DNA from: Arion vulgaris
Taxonomy: Eukaryota > Mollusca > Gastropoda > Stylommatophora > Arionidae
Direction: 5' to 3'
Length of the DNA stretch: 64,000 bases
Assembly: GCA_020796225.1 (NCBI GenBank)
Contig: CM036753.1
Location: 7,435,001-7,499,000 of the forward strand
Shown: piece after piece, positions 54,273 through 64,000 of the stretch
Layout: every line of letters starts with the position of its first letter
Position numbering within the stretch: position 1 is the first letter of the stretch
Notes under the pieces: generated by a model
Database searches by the model: none
What the model was told of the DNA's origin: nothing
Seen by the model: only the letters and a program-made list of their open reading frames with translations
Program-made: the position numbers and the translations under genes

Positions 54273-54536
54273 AGAAAGGGACAACACCGAGTGAATTCCA
54301 CACATCTGAGATTGAACAGGTGGACAATGTTGTTTACGACGACACCACCATTGCAATGTTGAAGAATGATGCTATCGGAGAGAAAGAGATCTTTGAGAGA
54401 CATGTTAAAGATACAAGCGATAAGTGCATGTTTGGAAGAGATGTTAACGATATAGAGAATAGAGCAGTAACTCTTGAACATTATATTCAAACAGTTCGGC
54501 CAGTTTTGAGAAGCGCGGTTACATTGTTTATAGTTG
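54273..54536 (+). CDS. Ig-superfamily gene, exon 10 of 13 visible (long linker exon)
   Basis: The acceptor TATTTCATTAG ends at 54272 and the donor G|GTAGGA starts at 54537. The exon is 264 nt, phase 1 to phase 1, 87 codons, the largest visible. It is acidic, with EFHTSEIEQVDNVVYDDTTI and EKEIFERHVKDTSDKCMFGR, and ends RSAVTLFIV, which looks like the beginning of Ig-type strands completed in exon 11. V-V-Y-D-D might suggest a cytoplasmic tyrosine motif, but Ig-like exons follow, so an extracellular linker is more likely. The first two bases complete a Glu codon with exon 9. Confidence 0.6.
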
Positions 54537-54604
54537 GTAGGAAAGGTTGTTTCTTTTCCTAAATGTATTTTACAGTCACTGTAAAGTTTTATGTTTTAAC
54601 TTTA

Positions 54605-55310
<706 letters not shown>

Positions 55311-55690
55311 AAATAGCTTGTCCTGTGCAGAACTTTGCCAACCCAACAATACTTCGGAATATCTTTCTCTCTCTCACAGGCCAGATGTCCCTCCTTTGCA
55401 GCCGTCATGCTCAAACTATCAGTTACATCCTCAATCCATCTTCTCCATGGTCTTCTTCTTCTCCTATTTGCCGGGATAGCTCTTTCCATAATGGTCTTCT
55501 CCATCTCTTCGTGTCTTTTTATAGGGTCAAAATACTTGGATATATCTATTTGTTCTCTACTCTGCCCATGATATACGGATGACTTTTCTATAACACTTAT
55601 ATTCAAAAGCACATATGTGTGTTTTTTCCACTGCCTTGTTAAATGTCCGTGCTTCGCTCCCATTCGTTGCCACTGGGAATATGCATGCTC
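55311..55690 (-). repeat. LINE ORF2 C-terminal remnant, best copy of the 6.6-kb family
   Basis: The minus strand gives the E-Y-K-C-Y-R-K-V-I-R-I-S-W segment, R-E-Q-I-D-I-S-K-Y-F, EKTIMERAIPANRRRRRPW and a LACEREKDIPKYC-like end. The 3' end is CATCAAATAGCTTGTCCTG on the plus strand, joined to the (CAT)n array. Confidence 0.75.
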
Positions 55691-55694
55691 GTAA

Positions 55695-55910
55695 TGTTCT
55701 GATCTCCGCCCGCCTGCCCAGCGCGTTCGTAGCGCGTTGGATGACGGGTGACAAGCCCACAGTGAGTGCGGTTCAATTCCGCGGGCTGGCAGAAATACCG
55801 CAGGTTCTCCAGATTTATGGTGTTCGTGAGACCAAACGAAAGGGTTGTGATGTCCATGGCACCGAGTCGAAGAGCTAAAAGCTCAAGTGCTTCAGGATCG
55901 AAAAAACAAG
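55695..55910 (+). repeat. tRNA-headed SINE, family E
   Basis: GTTCGTAGCGCGTTGGATGA (A box) and GCGGTTCAATTCCGCG (B box) are followed by CCAGATTTATGGTGTTCGTG and GCTCAAGTGCTTCAGGATCG. A minus copy lies at 62.88-63.10 kb. Confidence 0.8.
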
Positions 55911-56129
55911 TTCTGATCTTATTTTCTTATCAGTTCTATTCCACACTGTTTTTAGCTGTTAAATTTTGGTGAGATCCAAGATCATCTGTCTATCGTCGTG
56001 AGTTTTGAGACCATAACCACTGACTGACACTGTCATTGGCCGCCCCTCACTCATCCACGACCTGCTATCATGGCTTCACGTTACCCTGCCTGGGGGAGGA
56101 GGGAAGGGGGGAAGTAAGCGGGTGCTTCA

Positions 56130-56400
56130 CCATTATCCAAGGGTGTCCGGTAGACTAGCGTAGGGAAAAACTGTCTGTAATACCGCTTTTTGGGCGGTGT
56201 AGGACAGGAAGGACATAAGTCTATGTAATAGTCACATGACTAATGCAGTCGCCGCGAAAATATCCAGGTTAGGATGTTTTCTATATGCCCTCAACAGAAA
56301 AAAAACTCATTGCCCTCACCGTGGATTGAACCCAGGTCTACCGCATGAGAGCCGCGCTTTTATCCATTCCGCCAGTTGCTCCACTAGCGTAGGAAAGGTG
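56130..56400 (-). repeat. SINE family F, minus copy
   Basis: GTGTAGGACAGGAAGGACAT, GTCGCCGCGAAAATATCC, then CCGTGGATTGAACCCAGGTC (inverted B box) and a CGCTTTTATCCATTCCGCCA A-box side. It matches 9.89-10.13 kb. Confidence 0.65.
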
Positions 56401-56429
56401 GTACCTTACATCTCCTTTTATAGAGGTTT

Positions 56430-56580
56430 ACCTCTACCTCCTACTACTACTACTACTACTATTTCTATTTATCTCCCCTTAATACTACTTCTACTACTAC
56501 TGCTACTGCTACTACTTACTACTACTACTACTACTACTACTACTGCTACTACTACTACTACTATTATTATTATTAGCACT
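56430..56580. repeat. (ACT)n / (ATT)n microsatellite
   Basis: About 150 bp of CTACTACTA with GCT and ATT variants. It lies 90 bp upstream of Ig exon 11. Confidence 0.93.
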
Positions 56581-56666
56581 ACCATTACTTCTAATAAAAA
56601 CATTTTAAAAATCACATATATTTCTATATGATTACATATACCTAATTTATTCCCCCCCTACCCTAG

Positions 56667-56794
56667 ACCCTCCGCAAGAGAATCTGTCACTCATGTTCAA
56701 AGTTTTGTCCAGGCTAGACGGAATTTATCTCTACTGTTCGTGTCCTTCCTTCAACTACCGGACGTCGTTCAAACATATCAGTTTGGTAATAAAG
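56667..56794 (+). CDS. Ig-superfamily gene, exon 11 of 13 visible
   Basis: The acceptor CCCCCCCTACCCTAG is unusually C-rich, and the donor is AAG|GTAAGT. The exon is 128 nt, phase 1 to phase 0. The first two bases complete an Asp codon with exon 10. The peptide includes PPQENLSLMFKVLSRLDGIY and LYCSCPSFNYRTSFKHISLV. N-L-S-L-x-x-K-V-L-x-R-L-D-G-I-Y-L-Y-C is an excellent Ig E-F strand signature with the F-strand cysteine. A different frame is also open and would be reported by length alone, but it lacks any motif. Confidence 0.72.
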
Positions 56795-57214
56795 GTAAGT
56801 CTGCTGAGAATATAAACAACCTTCATGGTAAATATATGTCTAAATCTTCTTCTTCTTCTTCTTCTTCTTCTGCAACCAACTTCTGCAATGCGACTATCCC
56901 GGTATGTGTCATAAACAGGACGATGCGCTTGAGGTCTTCACAACTTGCCAATAGTTTGTTCTGAAGAGTTGCTTCTGTTGACAAGATGTTCATTTTCACT
57001 CTGCTCAGGCTAAGGTAGTCTTGCAGGATGTACTGCGGCGACCGCTTTGGTGCTCTACAGGTGCAGGCAGCCGAATCTCTGAGACTCATTCTATGGAGGT
57101 GGGCTCTGAGACCGCAGTGTCCTGATCAAAGTCTAAAGACTGTGTTCTGCGCTTTTCTGTTTAATGTATTTATGTTGTCGTGTTCTGAGTTGTATCAATG
57201 TGTAAATCGAAATT

Positions 57215-57628
57215 AGGGAATCTCTGTGCCATGGCGGTAAGGTGCTCACCTCTAGCTCAAAAGGTACTTGGTCGTTTCCCGCGTGAAGCGATCCGGTTAT
57301 TTTTACAGAGATATCTGATCTCAATGGAAGTGAAATCAAACTCCAAGTTATATCGGAGACCAACGATAATGCGTAGATCCCGTATTCAAGTTATGCACGT
57401 TAAACAACTTTCTGTAGAAAATCAATACGAGTAGACTGCAAAAGCGTTTTCTAATAAAATTCATAAAAAATATTGAAATATAAAACTTGTACCATCAGCA
57501 TCATCATCTTCAAAATGACATCGCTGACTTTGGCTGGTGCTACTAGTCTCGTACACTGCCTATGTAATCTTCCCTGTATAAGAAATACATCGGAGCACAC
57601 ATGATTATTCACCAAGTGCAATGACTAT

Positions 57629-57664
<36 letters not shown>

Positions 57665-57672
57665 TAATCAAG
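57215..57672 (+). repeat. SINE family C
   Basis: Head AATCTCTGTGCCATGGCGGT, body CGGTTATTTTTACAGAGATA, 3' end TCTTCCCTGTATAAGAAATA, and a long (AATC)n tail at 57630-57672. A family-C body fragment also occurs at 57.96-58.05 kb (GTGTAGGTGAGATCCAGCGC). 56800-57210 and 57675-57950 hold no recognisable feature apart from a 21-bp duplication near 57.80 kb. Confidence 0.75.
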
Positions 57673-58167
57673 GAGACATCTATGTAAATGAATATTGTTT
57701 GGTCCGTGTGAACCTATTGTCTAAGTAGACGGGCCCTGTTCAGTTTGTTTCTGCAGTCTAAGGCCGTCAGTATCGTAACGTTGGGAGAGGGTTTGTGCTA
57801 GCATTAGGCCAGATTGTGCTAGCATTAGGCCAGATTGTGTAGTGGCTCATTATAGATGTCAGGGAGGGCCGATAGCCAAGAGGTCTTTGCGAGAGAAAAT
57901 ACATTTCTGTTCTCAATGTTTAACCGTAGTAGGTTGGTGTTCCGTGTGAGACTATCAGGCACATTTTGTAATTATACTTTAGATCAGTGTAGGTGAGATC
58001 CAGCGCTTAGTCATATCGAAAACTAACGAGACAACGTCGTTCCAGCTATAATAGGATATTTACGATTGACACCACATGATTATTTCATTGAATGTGAGAA
58101 AGGTATTACTATAAGTAGGACACATACTCCATGTGTGTTGTATGAGCTTATTAATTCACGTCTATTA

Positions 58168-58516
58168 TCAAATCTATATATCACACACATCTCTCTCCCT
58201 CAGCACAATGATATATCACATTCATCTCTCTCCCTCAGCACAATGATATATCACATTAATCTCTCTCCCAGCACAATGATATATCACATTCATCTCTCTC
58301 CCTCAGAACAATGATATATCACATTAATGTCTCTTCCTCAGCACAATGATATATCACATTCATCTCTCTCCCTCATCACAATGATATACCACACACACAT
58401 CTCTCCCTCAGCACAATGATATATCACACACACATCTCTCCCTCATCACAATGATATATCACACACATCTCTCTCCCTCAGCACAATGATATATCACACA
58501 CACATCTCTCCCTCAG
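58168..58516. repeat. 35-bp minisatellite amplifying a splice acceptor
   Basis: The unit is CACAATGATATATCACATTC followed by ATCTCTCTCCCTCAG. About ten copies of the pyrimidine tract lie upstream, most ending in AG and two in AT. The final CTCTCCCTCAG at 58516 is the acceptor of Ig exon 12, whose first 12 nt (CACAATGATATT) also match the start of every unit. Confidence 0.93.
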
Positions 58517-58608
58517 CACAATGATATTGTAATTGGAGAGTCCAAGAACCAATCCTCGCTGATGTTAAAGATAGACAAAGATGCACCGATGAATAACTAC
58601 ACGTGCGA
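58517..58608 (+). CDS. Ig-superfamily gene, exon 12 of 13 visible
   Basis: It starts after the last CTCTCCCTCAG and stops at GA|GTAAGA. It is 92 nt, phase 0 to phase 2, and encodes HNDIVIGESKNQSSLMLKID followed by KDAPMNNYTC. S-L-M-L-K-I-D-K-D-x-x-x-N-N-Y-T-C is a textbook Ig E-F strand with cysteine. Because exon 11 already ends one domain, the B-D strands of this one are not visible. An extra exon of phase 0 to 0 may lie between 56.8 and 58.5 kb. The last two bases plus the first base of exon 13 make Asp. Confidence 0.72.
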
Positions 58609-58629
58609 GTAAGAGGTCATCTTTAATAG

Positions 58630-58930
58630 ATCGGTCTGTCTGTCTATCTGTCTGGACTGTCTGTCTGTCTGTCTGTCTGTCTATCTGTCTGTCTGACTGT
58701 CTGTCTGACTGTCTGTCTGTCTGTCTCTGTCTATATGTTCTGATATTGTCTGTTTCTCAGTCTGTCACTCTTTCTGTCTGGTCTGGTATTGTATGTTTGT
58801 CAGTCTGTCTCTCTGTCTGTCTCATCTGTTTGGTTTGGTATTGTCTGTTTGTCAGTCTGTCTCTCTGTCTGTCTCATCTGTCTGGTATTGTTTGTCTGTC
58901 TGACCTTACCTTTTCTAATCTAAACTAATC
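58630..58930. repeat. (GTCT)n microsatellite
   Basis: CTGTCTGTCTGTCTGTCTGT runs with TATTGT and CTCATCTG interruptions, beginning about 20 nt after the exon-12 donor. Confidence 0.93.
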
Positions 58931-59389
58931 CATCCATCTTATATAATCTATCCATCTCTGTCTCTCTGTTTATCTGGTTGTCTTTCTATATATATCAATA
59001 TATGTTATTGTCTTCCTACATGTATGTCTGTGTGCTTGCATCTCCTCCACAAATTTCCGTGCGTCCATACTTGCAAACATTACTCTATCAATCTGTATAC
59101 TCGTCTGTTACCATATGCCAGTCTGCCTGACTGTTCACTTGTCCCCATTGTTTGTCTGTTGGTCGTATATGGCTTTATTGGGATGTGCTTCCGACACAAA
59201 CACAGTTATTGCCTCTTGGCGCTGTATTTCACACCAACTCCGTAACGACTGTATGGAACTGCCATTATATAACCAATTGTTTTACTGTAGTCTAGTATCT
59301 CAAGAGAACTAACTCATTGTTTAACTTGAACGAGAATAATATCAATTATGGTATCTTCACGCTTGAACAGTTCATGTTATCTAAAGACG

Positions 59390-59620
59390 TAGAATTGACT
59401 TCACTGCAGCGGGTTTTACCTCTTACGGCAGGCTACCTGCCGAGAGTATTGCACAAAGCACAAACTCCGGCAACAATCCTAGTGGTCTCTGGACAAAATA
59501 CACTCGTAAACAGAACGACGCAGTCCGGATTCGAACCCGTGACCTTCGGAATGCAAGGCAAAGGCTTAACCACTTAGCCACAGAGACCCCAATACACACA
59601 CACACACACACACACACACA

Positions 59621-59664
<44 letters not shown>

Positions 59665-59665
59665 A
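59390..59665 (-). repeat. SINE family D plus (AC)n(AT)n tract
   Basis: On the minus strand GGGGTCTCTGTGGCTAAGTG (A box) and GGTCACGGGTTCGAATCCGG (perfect B box) start the SINE. It is the best family-D copy. (AC)n and (AT)n follow on its 5' side at 59593-59662. Confidence 0.85.
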
Positions 59666-59940
59666 GATGCGTATCCTTTATAGGACGTTGCTCTCTTTGC
59701 AACGCATCTGAAATTCACTCTGTCTCTAGCCAGTTGACCCACTTCGCCGATGGTCATATTCATGGTTTCTTTAATATCTTGTAGCCATCTTCTTCTTGAT
59801 CTGCCTCTGCGTCCTGGGACCCTGCTCTCCAATACTGTTCTCTCCAGGCCATCGTGACGCTTAATGTGGCCAAAGTATCAAATTTTTCTGTATAGTATAT
59901 TGTTTATCAGCCAATTCTCTTTGACATTCAGGTCTTATAT
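59655..59940 (-). repeat. LINE remnant (family L11), minus copy
   Basis: ATCAAGATGCGTATCCTTTA, then CATCTTCTTCTTGATCTGCC and CCATCGTGACGCTTAATGTG are the reverse complement of 48.95-49.17 kb, including the very 3' end. Confidence 0.75.
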
Positions 59941-59944
59941 ATAT

Positions 59945-60150
59945 GAAATGAAAATCGTGGCATATCCTTGACAAGACTTTGCCCTCAACCACAGTAAACG
60001 AGTCGTCAATTTAATAAGGCCTACTTATATGTTCAGTATTTTGCCATTGCTTTCTGAACGGTGAGCTCTATTTTTACGGCTCGTAAAAATTCACGTGGAC
60101 AAAGTTGCTTCCAAACTGCCAGCCGTGGTGTTTTAAGTTCTCTCTCTCTC
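59945..60150 (-). repeat. SINE family B, minus copy
   Basis: ATGAAAATCGTGGCATATCC, CAACCACAGTAAACGAGTCG and GTTGCTTCCAAACTGCC match 4.75-4.92 kb. The tRNA head is missing. Confidence 0.7.
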
Positions 60151-60349
60151 TCTCTCTGGTATCTCTGGCTAGGTATCGAGACTTCCAACATGGCCTAACC
60201 TCTCGGCCTTCATTCCAATCATCGAGTTTTATTATAATATCTACAGACTTCTGACGTATTATTCTACACATCTTCTGTCGTACTTCATCTTGCCTTCGGT
60301 TTAGTCTCGCTTATCTTCTGGACTGTTATTCTCCTAACGTTTAACGACT

Positions 60350-60520
60350 GAATGCTCTTGTCTTGTTACAGGACGGTATGAACAAGGACAGGCATATTAC
60401 AGTATTACATTATACAGAACAAATAAATAATTGAATATGAAAAATGACAACACTCGACGTTTCGACCTTAGGCATTTATCAAGAAAACATATAAGAACAC
60501 GAAATTCTAAATAAACTAAA
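60350..60520 (-). repeat. Penelope-like element 3'-end fragment
   Basis: On the minus strand TTGATAAATGCCTAAGGTCG and AAACGTCGAGTG resemble the TTGATAAAGGCC...GGTCGAAACGTTG motif near the end of the 46.9-48.2-kb element, from a different family. 60520-61400 shows nothing I recognise except an (ATT)n stretch at 61.18-61.21 kb. Confidence 0.5.
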
Positions 60521-61399
60521 ATATAAATCTAAATTAAGTAGTTAATTCGAACGATACGACTTGATGGTAACTTGGCAGCCTCATGTGGAAAGAGAACTTG
60601 TAAATGCCTGCCCAACTGAAACTCTTGCGTGGTCACGTGTAGGAAGACAAATATTACCAGGTCTGGTGATCTTTAGCCTAACATTGAGTCACTCCACACT
60701 AGTGTCATGTAGTATTACGTAAGATAATATATGGGTTCGGTGGCCGACTGTGTGTTGAGGGGAGGGAGTGGTGTGAGTGAGAATGGAAAAATAACTACGC
60801 TCTTCCTAGTAAAATGATACTAACGTGGGAAACAAGCCAATGACTCCAGTAGACGCGAGTCCGTCTCGGCTAATATAAATAGACAATATAGATATAGGTA
60901 CATCGCCTTGTCTTGTTACCAGTGGTTTTCAAATCTTCTATTTTGTTCGTCCCTCTTTAGTAGCAATATTGAACATCTTGTGTTGCACCTGTCCGTATGG
61001 TTTCGTACTCGCCTTCCCACTGCATAGTGCTGCCTCGGTACGAAGAAATATAATAATAATAAAAAATAATTATACGTTAACTGTGCACAACTGGCAACTC
61101 ATTATAACGTTCTAATAATAATAGTAGTAAACATCAATAGGCACCAGTTTAAAAAAAACCAATGTTACAGCTAATATGATGTTTATTATTATTATTATTA
61201 TTATTATTACGATATCATAATTAGCACATTATAACAAGTACGTGGCGATGGACAACACGAGAGCAACGTTCAACAGTTGTTTTTACCAAGTCTGTGCTAT
61301 CAGTGTCAGACCTGGACACTGATAACAAATGAGAACAGCAGATTATGACAAATTCTAAATGTAACAAGAAGTGATAACATCAGAAACGACGAATCAGAA

Positions 61400-61665
61400 A
61401 AAGTGGGATCCTTGTCGGTACTACAGTAGATAAAGAAACAACAGGTGAAATGGTTCAGACATGTATCAAGGTTACCACATTACATTCTTCCACAAGGAGC
61501 ACTAACACTTAGATACAACGGCAACCGATCCAGAGGACGATCATGTAAATGATGGATCGACGGAGTATCCGAGGCACTAAATTCCACCTTGCACGAAGCA
61601 CATAAGGAGACACGCTCCGGATGCCTTTTTCGTCCTGATGCCGAAAGGCAAAACAGGGATACAGA
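61400..61665 (+). repeat. LINE remnant (GYKAKGR family)
   Basis: Q-V-K-W-F-R-H-V-S-R-L-P, L-R-Y-N-G-N-R-S-R-G-R-S and a C-terminal A-H-K-E-T-R segment across frames. It is strongly decayed. Confidence 0.55.
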
Positions 61666-61797
61666 ATAGATAGACGCTGTTTGAAAAAGGCCACAATACC
61701 ATTTATTTTACGACTACGTCACAGCCTATATAGGCAACCAATTTATCTTCAGATTGAACAGTAACAAATCTCTCTCTCTCTCTTTCTCTATTTGCAG

Positions 61798-61871
61798 CAT
61801 GGTTGGTGGATCATTTCGATGTCTGCATAATGGAACTGCGAAAAAATCACGACATATGGTCATTGATAACT
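61798..61871 (+). CDS. Ig-superfamily gene, exon 13 of 13 visible
   Basis: It starts after a (TC)n tract ending TATTTGCAG at 61797 and stops at GTGAGT. It is 74 nt, phase 2 to phase 1, and encodes MVGGSFRCLHNGTAKKSRHM followed by VIDN. G-S-F-R-C resembles an F-strand with cysteine, though it follows the N-Y-T-C of exon 12 closely. Ending in phase 1 is the usual border of an Ig domain, so at least one more exon must follow, probably beyond the window. Confidence 0.55.
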
Positions 61872-62159
61872 GTGAGTTATTATTTTGTGTCTGTATTTGT
61901 CATAGACTTAATCATAAAACTGTAAGTCGCATAGTTACTAGTGTACTTACCTGGTCTCGGTTTGATATCTCCAAATTGATTAGTTCCGATCGCAAACGGT
62001 TCTAAGATCTACCCAGCCTGAATTGAACACCATAGAAACACTGAAAAGTATAAGCGATCACCATGTTTTTGACAATATCAACCACCGTGATCCATTAAAA
62101 AAATATCAAATTAACGCCGTATTATTCAATATATATATACATACTACATGATGTGAAAA

Positions 62160-62870
62160 TTGTACTTTTAATTGATTGACTCATTGATTGATTGATATGA
62201 CCATCACCATTGTACTTTGGTGAGTAATCATGTGTGCTTCAATCTCTTTCTTACACAGGAAGATCTCAACGGCAGTGCACGAACTCCTTAGCACAGTGAG
62301 GGTACCCAATGTAATTATGAAGACAGTTGTAGGAATGTTATTTCTATTCTTTTCTAATGAATTTTGCCCGGGCAGTGGCTTTCCAGCCTGCTCTTCTCGA
62401 TTTTGAGCTGCTAAAGGTTCTTTTACGTGCATCAAATTGAACACGAGACCTACATTTGATCGTCCGTATCCGATAGTGAGCGTCTGTAGCTTGAGCGGTA
62501 TTGAGCTCGATCACAAACCCATGCGTACTTGGTTCAAACTCCACGGTGGGCAAGTTTGGAAGCAAATTCGTTTCCGTGGGGTTTTTACGAAAGGTAAAAA
62601 TAGACCTCACCGTTCAGAAAGCAATGGCAAACTACTGGATGTATAAGTGGTGCCTAGAAAATCAACGACTCGTTTACTGTGGTTGATGGCTACGTACTAT
62701 AAAGGATATGCCACGATTTGGTTCCGATAAGACTATGAATTCAATTTCACTTACACTGAGATCAAGGATCTGTGGAATATTATCCCGATGTCTCCACAAG
62801 GGTTCGAACCGAGTACTTTTGGAACTAGAGGCGAGCATATGACTCTACGCCACTGAGACACCCAAATAGT
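62160..62870 (-). repeat. SINE family C, minus copy, interrupted
   Basis: Minus-strand head at 62870-62724 (GTGTCTCAGTGGCGTAGAGT, B-box GGTTCGAACCC) and 3' part at 62475-62160 with a (CAAT)n tail. The two halves are separated by a family-B SINE. Confidence 0.8.
62469..62729 (+). repeat. SINE family B nested in family C, 7-bp TSD
   Basis: TCCGATA at 62469-62475 and 62723-62729 flanks the insert. Head AGCGTCTGTAGCTTGAGCGG, B box TGGTTCAAACTCCA, body GGAAGCAAATTCGTTTCCGT and CAATGGCAAACTACTGG, 3' end AAAGGATATGCCACGATTTG. It is the most complete family-B copy. Confidence 0.83.
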
Positions 62871-62879
62871 TAACTTTTT

Positions 62880-63095
62880 TTTTTTTTTCGATCCAGAAGC
62901 ACTTGAGCTTTTCAGCTCTTCGGCTCGGTGCCATGGACATCGTAACCCTTCGGTTCGGTGCCACGAACACCGTAAATCTGGGGAATCTGTGGCTTTTTCT
63001 GCCATCCCGCGGAATTGAACCCGCACACACAGAGGGATAGTCACCTGTAGTCCAACGCGCCACGAACACGCTGGGCAGACGGGCTTTTACTTTTT
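62880..63095 (-). repeat. SINE family E, minus copy
   Basis: TTTTTTCGATCCAGAAGCAC, CCGCGGAATTGAACCCGC (inverted B box) and GTCCAACGCGCCACGAACAC match the plus copy at 55.7 kb. T-runs lie at both ends. 63100-64000 is AT-rich and without a feature I can support. Confidence 0.8.
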
Positions 63096-64000
63096 TTTTT
63101 TTTTTTAAAGCCTCAATAAAATTTGCTCTTAGATTTTAAATCAATGGAATATAGCTAGTATTTTACCATTAAAACAAACAGCCGTGAAGTCATGGGTGTT
63201 CTGTCTGTAGCTGTTATGCATCGGAGTCTTTAAATGAATATATTTAAAACAAAGATACACTGCATATCATTGTTGAATTTGTTCTTATCAAGCGTTTAAG
63301 TCAATTATTTTTCTGTTATTTGCACGAACAGAACTCTGGCAGACAATTCATTTCTCGTGTGTCTAATGTATTCAATGTAATACAATTGTAAATTAGCAGC
63401 GTCACGTCTTTTTAACCCCCACTTACTTAACGCACAAAGTGGCTCAATTAACCAGATCAATAGTTTATGACTTGGTGTATTTTTAGATTCTTAAACCCAA
63501 TTAAATTCACCAAAATGAAATAGACCAACCTGGCAATCGAGTATTGCAGATTTTCAGTATTTTAGATTCCGGGTATACTGCTGACAAAAGGTTATCTACA
63601 AAATGTGGACACTTTATCGTTCTATGAATCCAATTTATTCAAAATTTACTCTGTCTTGTTTCCCATGGATTTTACTGGTTTTCATAATGCGTTCTAAACT
63701 TCTGTTTCTGATGACTGCCCTTTTCTTATATTGATGTCTTCCCTGCGCCTTAACTTTTTTCAACTACATCAACATTAATCATTTTAGCAGTGCCTGTGAT
63801 TCATAACATTCTCCTATTAAACTACATCTCTGTAGCCTGCAGTGATTTCGTTATCTGTTTATGTATTGTCTATGACTCTCATTAACATGTCAGTATTGAC
63901 TCGATGTAGCAATGAATAACTCTCTTTTTGACTTCAACTGACAATGATTTCTTGCATATAATGCATTTCATTTTCTTGAGTTCTTTTTATTTTTGCTTGA

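Noticed and set aside
63790..63890. Hydrophobic frame after ATTTTAGCAG that could be a transmembrane exon of the Ig gene
   Set aside because: Phase would fit exon 13, but there is a stop after about 30 codons, no cytoplasmic tail or supporting motif; chance is as likely.

Overview
The window is nuclear DNA from an animal with intron-rich genes, about 36-38% G+C by eye, and a very heavy load of retrotransposon debris and tandem repeats. There are no bacterial or organellar features. The mix of several tRNA-headed SINE families, LINE remnants with (ATT)n or (GAT)n tails, a Penelope-like element, a THAP/P-element transposon and a piggyBac relative suggests an invertebrate. My guess is a mollusc or another lophotrochozoan, but this rests on general impression and not on a species-diagnostic sequence.

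Two host genes are supported, both on the + strand. At 0.36-9.2 kb lie the last five coding exons of a PTCD2 orthologue, a mitochondrial pentatricopeptide-repeat RNA-processing protein. All its introns are phase 0, and its 3' end runs into a 734-bp piggyBac-type element that carries the first poly(A) signal after the stop codon. From 24.2 to 61.9 kb I reconstruct 13 small exons of a divergent immunoglobulin-superfamily protein. Neither its start nor its end is visible. Every neighbouring pair of exons is compatible in splice phase, and the joined reading frame is 488 codons with Ig strand motifs (K-C-Y near the start, Y-D-C, D-x-G-x-F, D-G-x-Y-x-Y-C, N-Y-T-C).

Most of the rest is repeats. By region: 0-9 kb, PTCD2 exons among LINE and SINE fragments; 9-10.2 kb, piggyBac relic and a SINE; 10.4-20 kb, RNase-H LINE remnants and four large minisatellites (units of about 31, 51, 42 and 35 bp); 20.7-24.2 kb, a CATC-rich array split by a 2.26-kb LINE; 24-38 kb, Ig exons between tandem arrays; 37-38 kb and 46-54 kb, a P-element family (one 3.4-kb copy with a broken transposase and two internally deleted relatives, one holding a Penelope insertion); 54.6-55.3 kb, a CAT/CAG microsatellite; 56-63 kb, the last visible Ig exons among SINEs.

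The most unusual observation is that tandem arrays repeatedly touch the splice sites of the Ig gene. A 59-bp minisatellite amplifies the last 32 nt of one exon together with its GTAAGT donor (six donor copies). A 35-bp minisatellite amplifies the 3' splice acceptor and first exon bases of another (about ten upstream copies). Other arrays end within 5-30 nt of exon borders. Several retroelement insertions are datable by perfect target-site duplications of 7-15 bp. Long open frames inside the tandem arrays are by-products of periodicity and are not annotated as genes.
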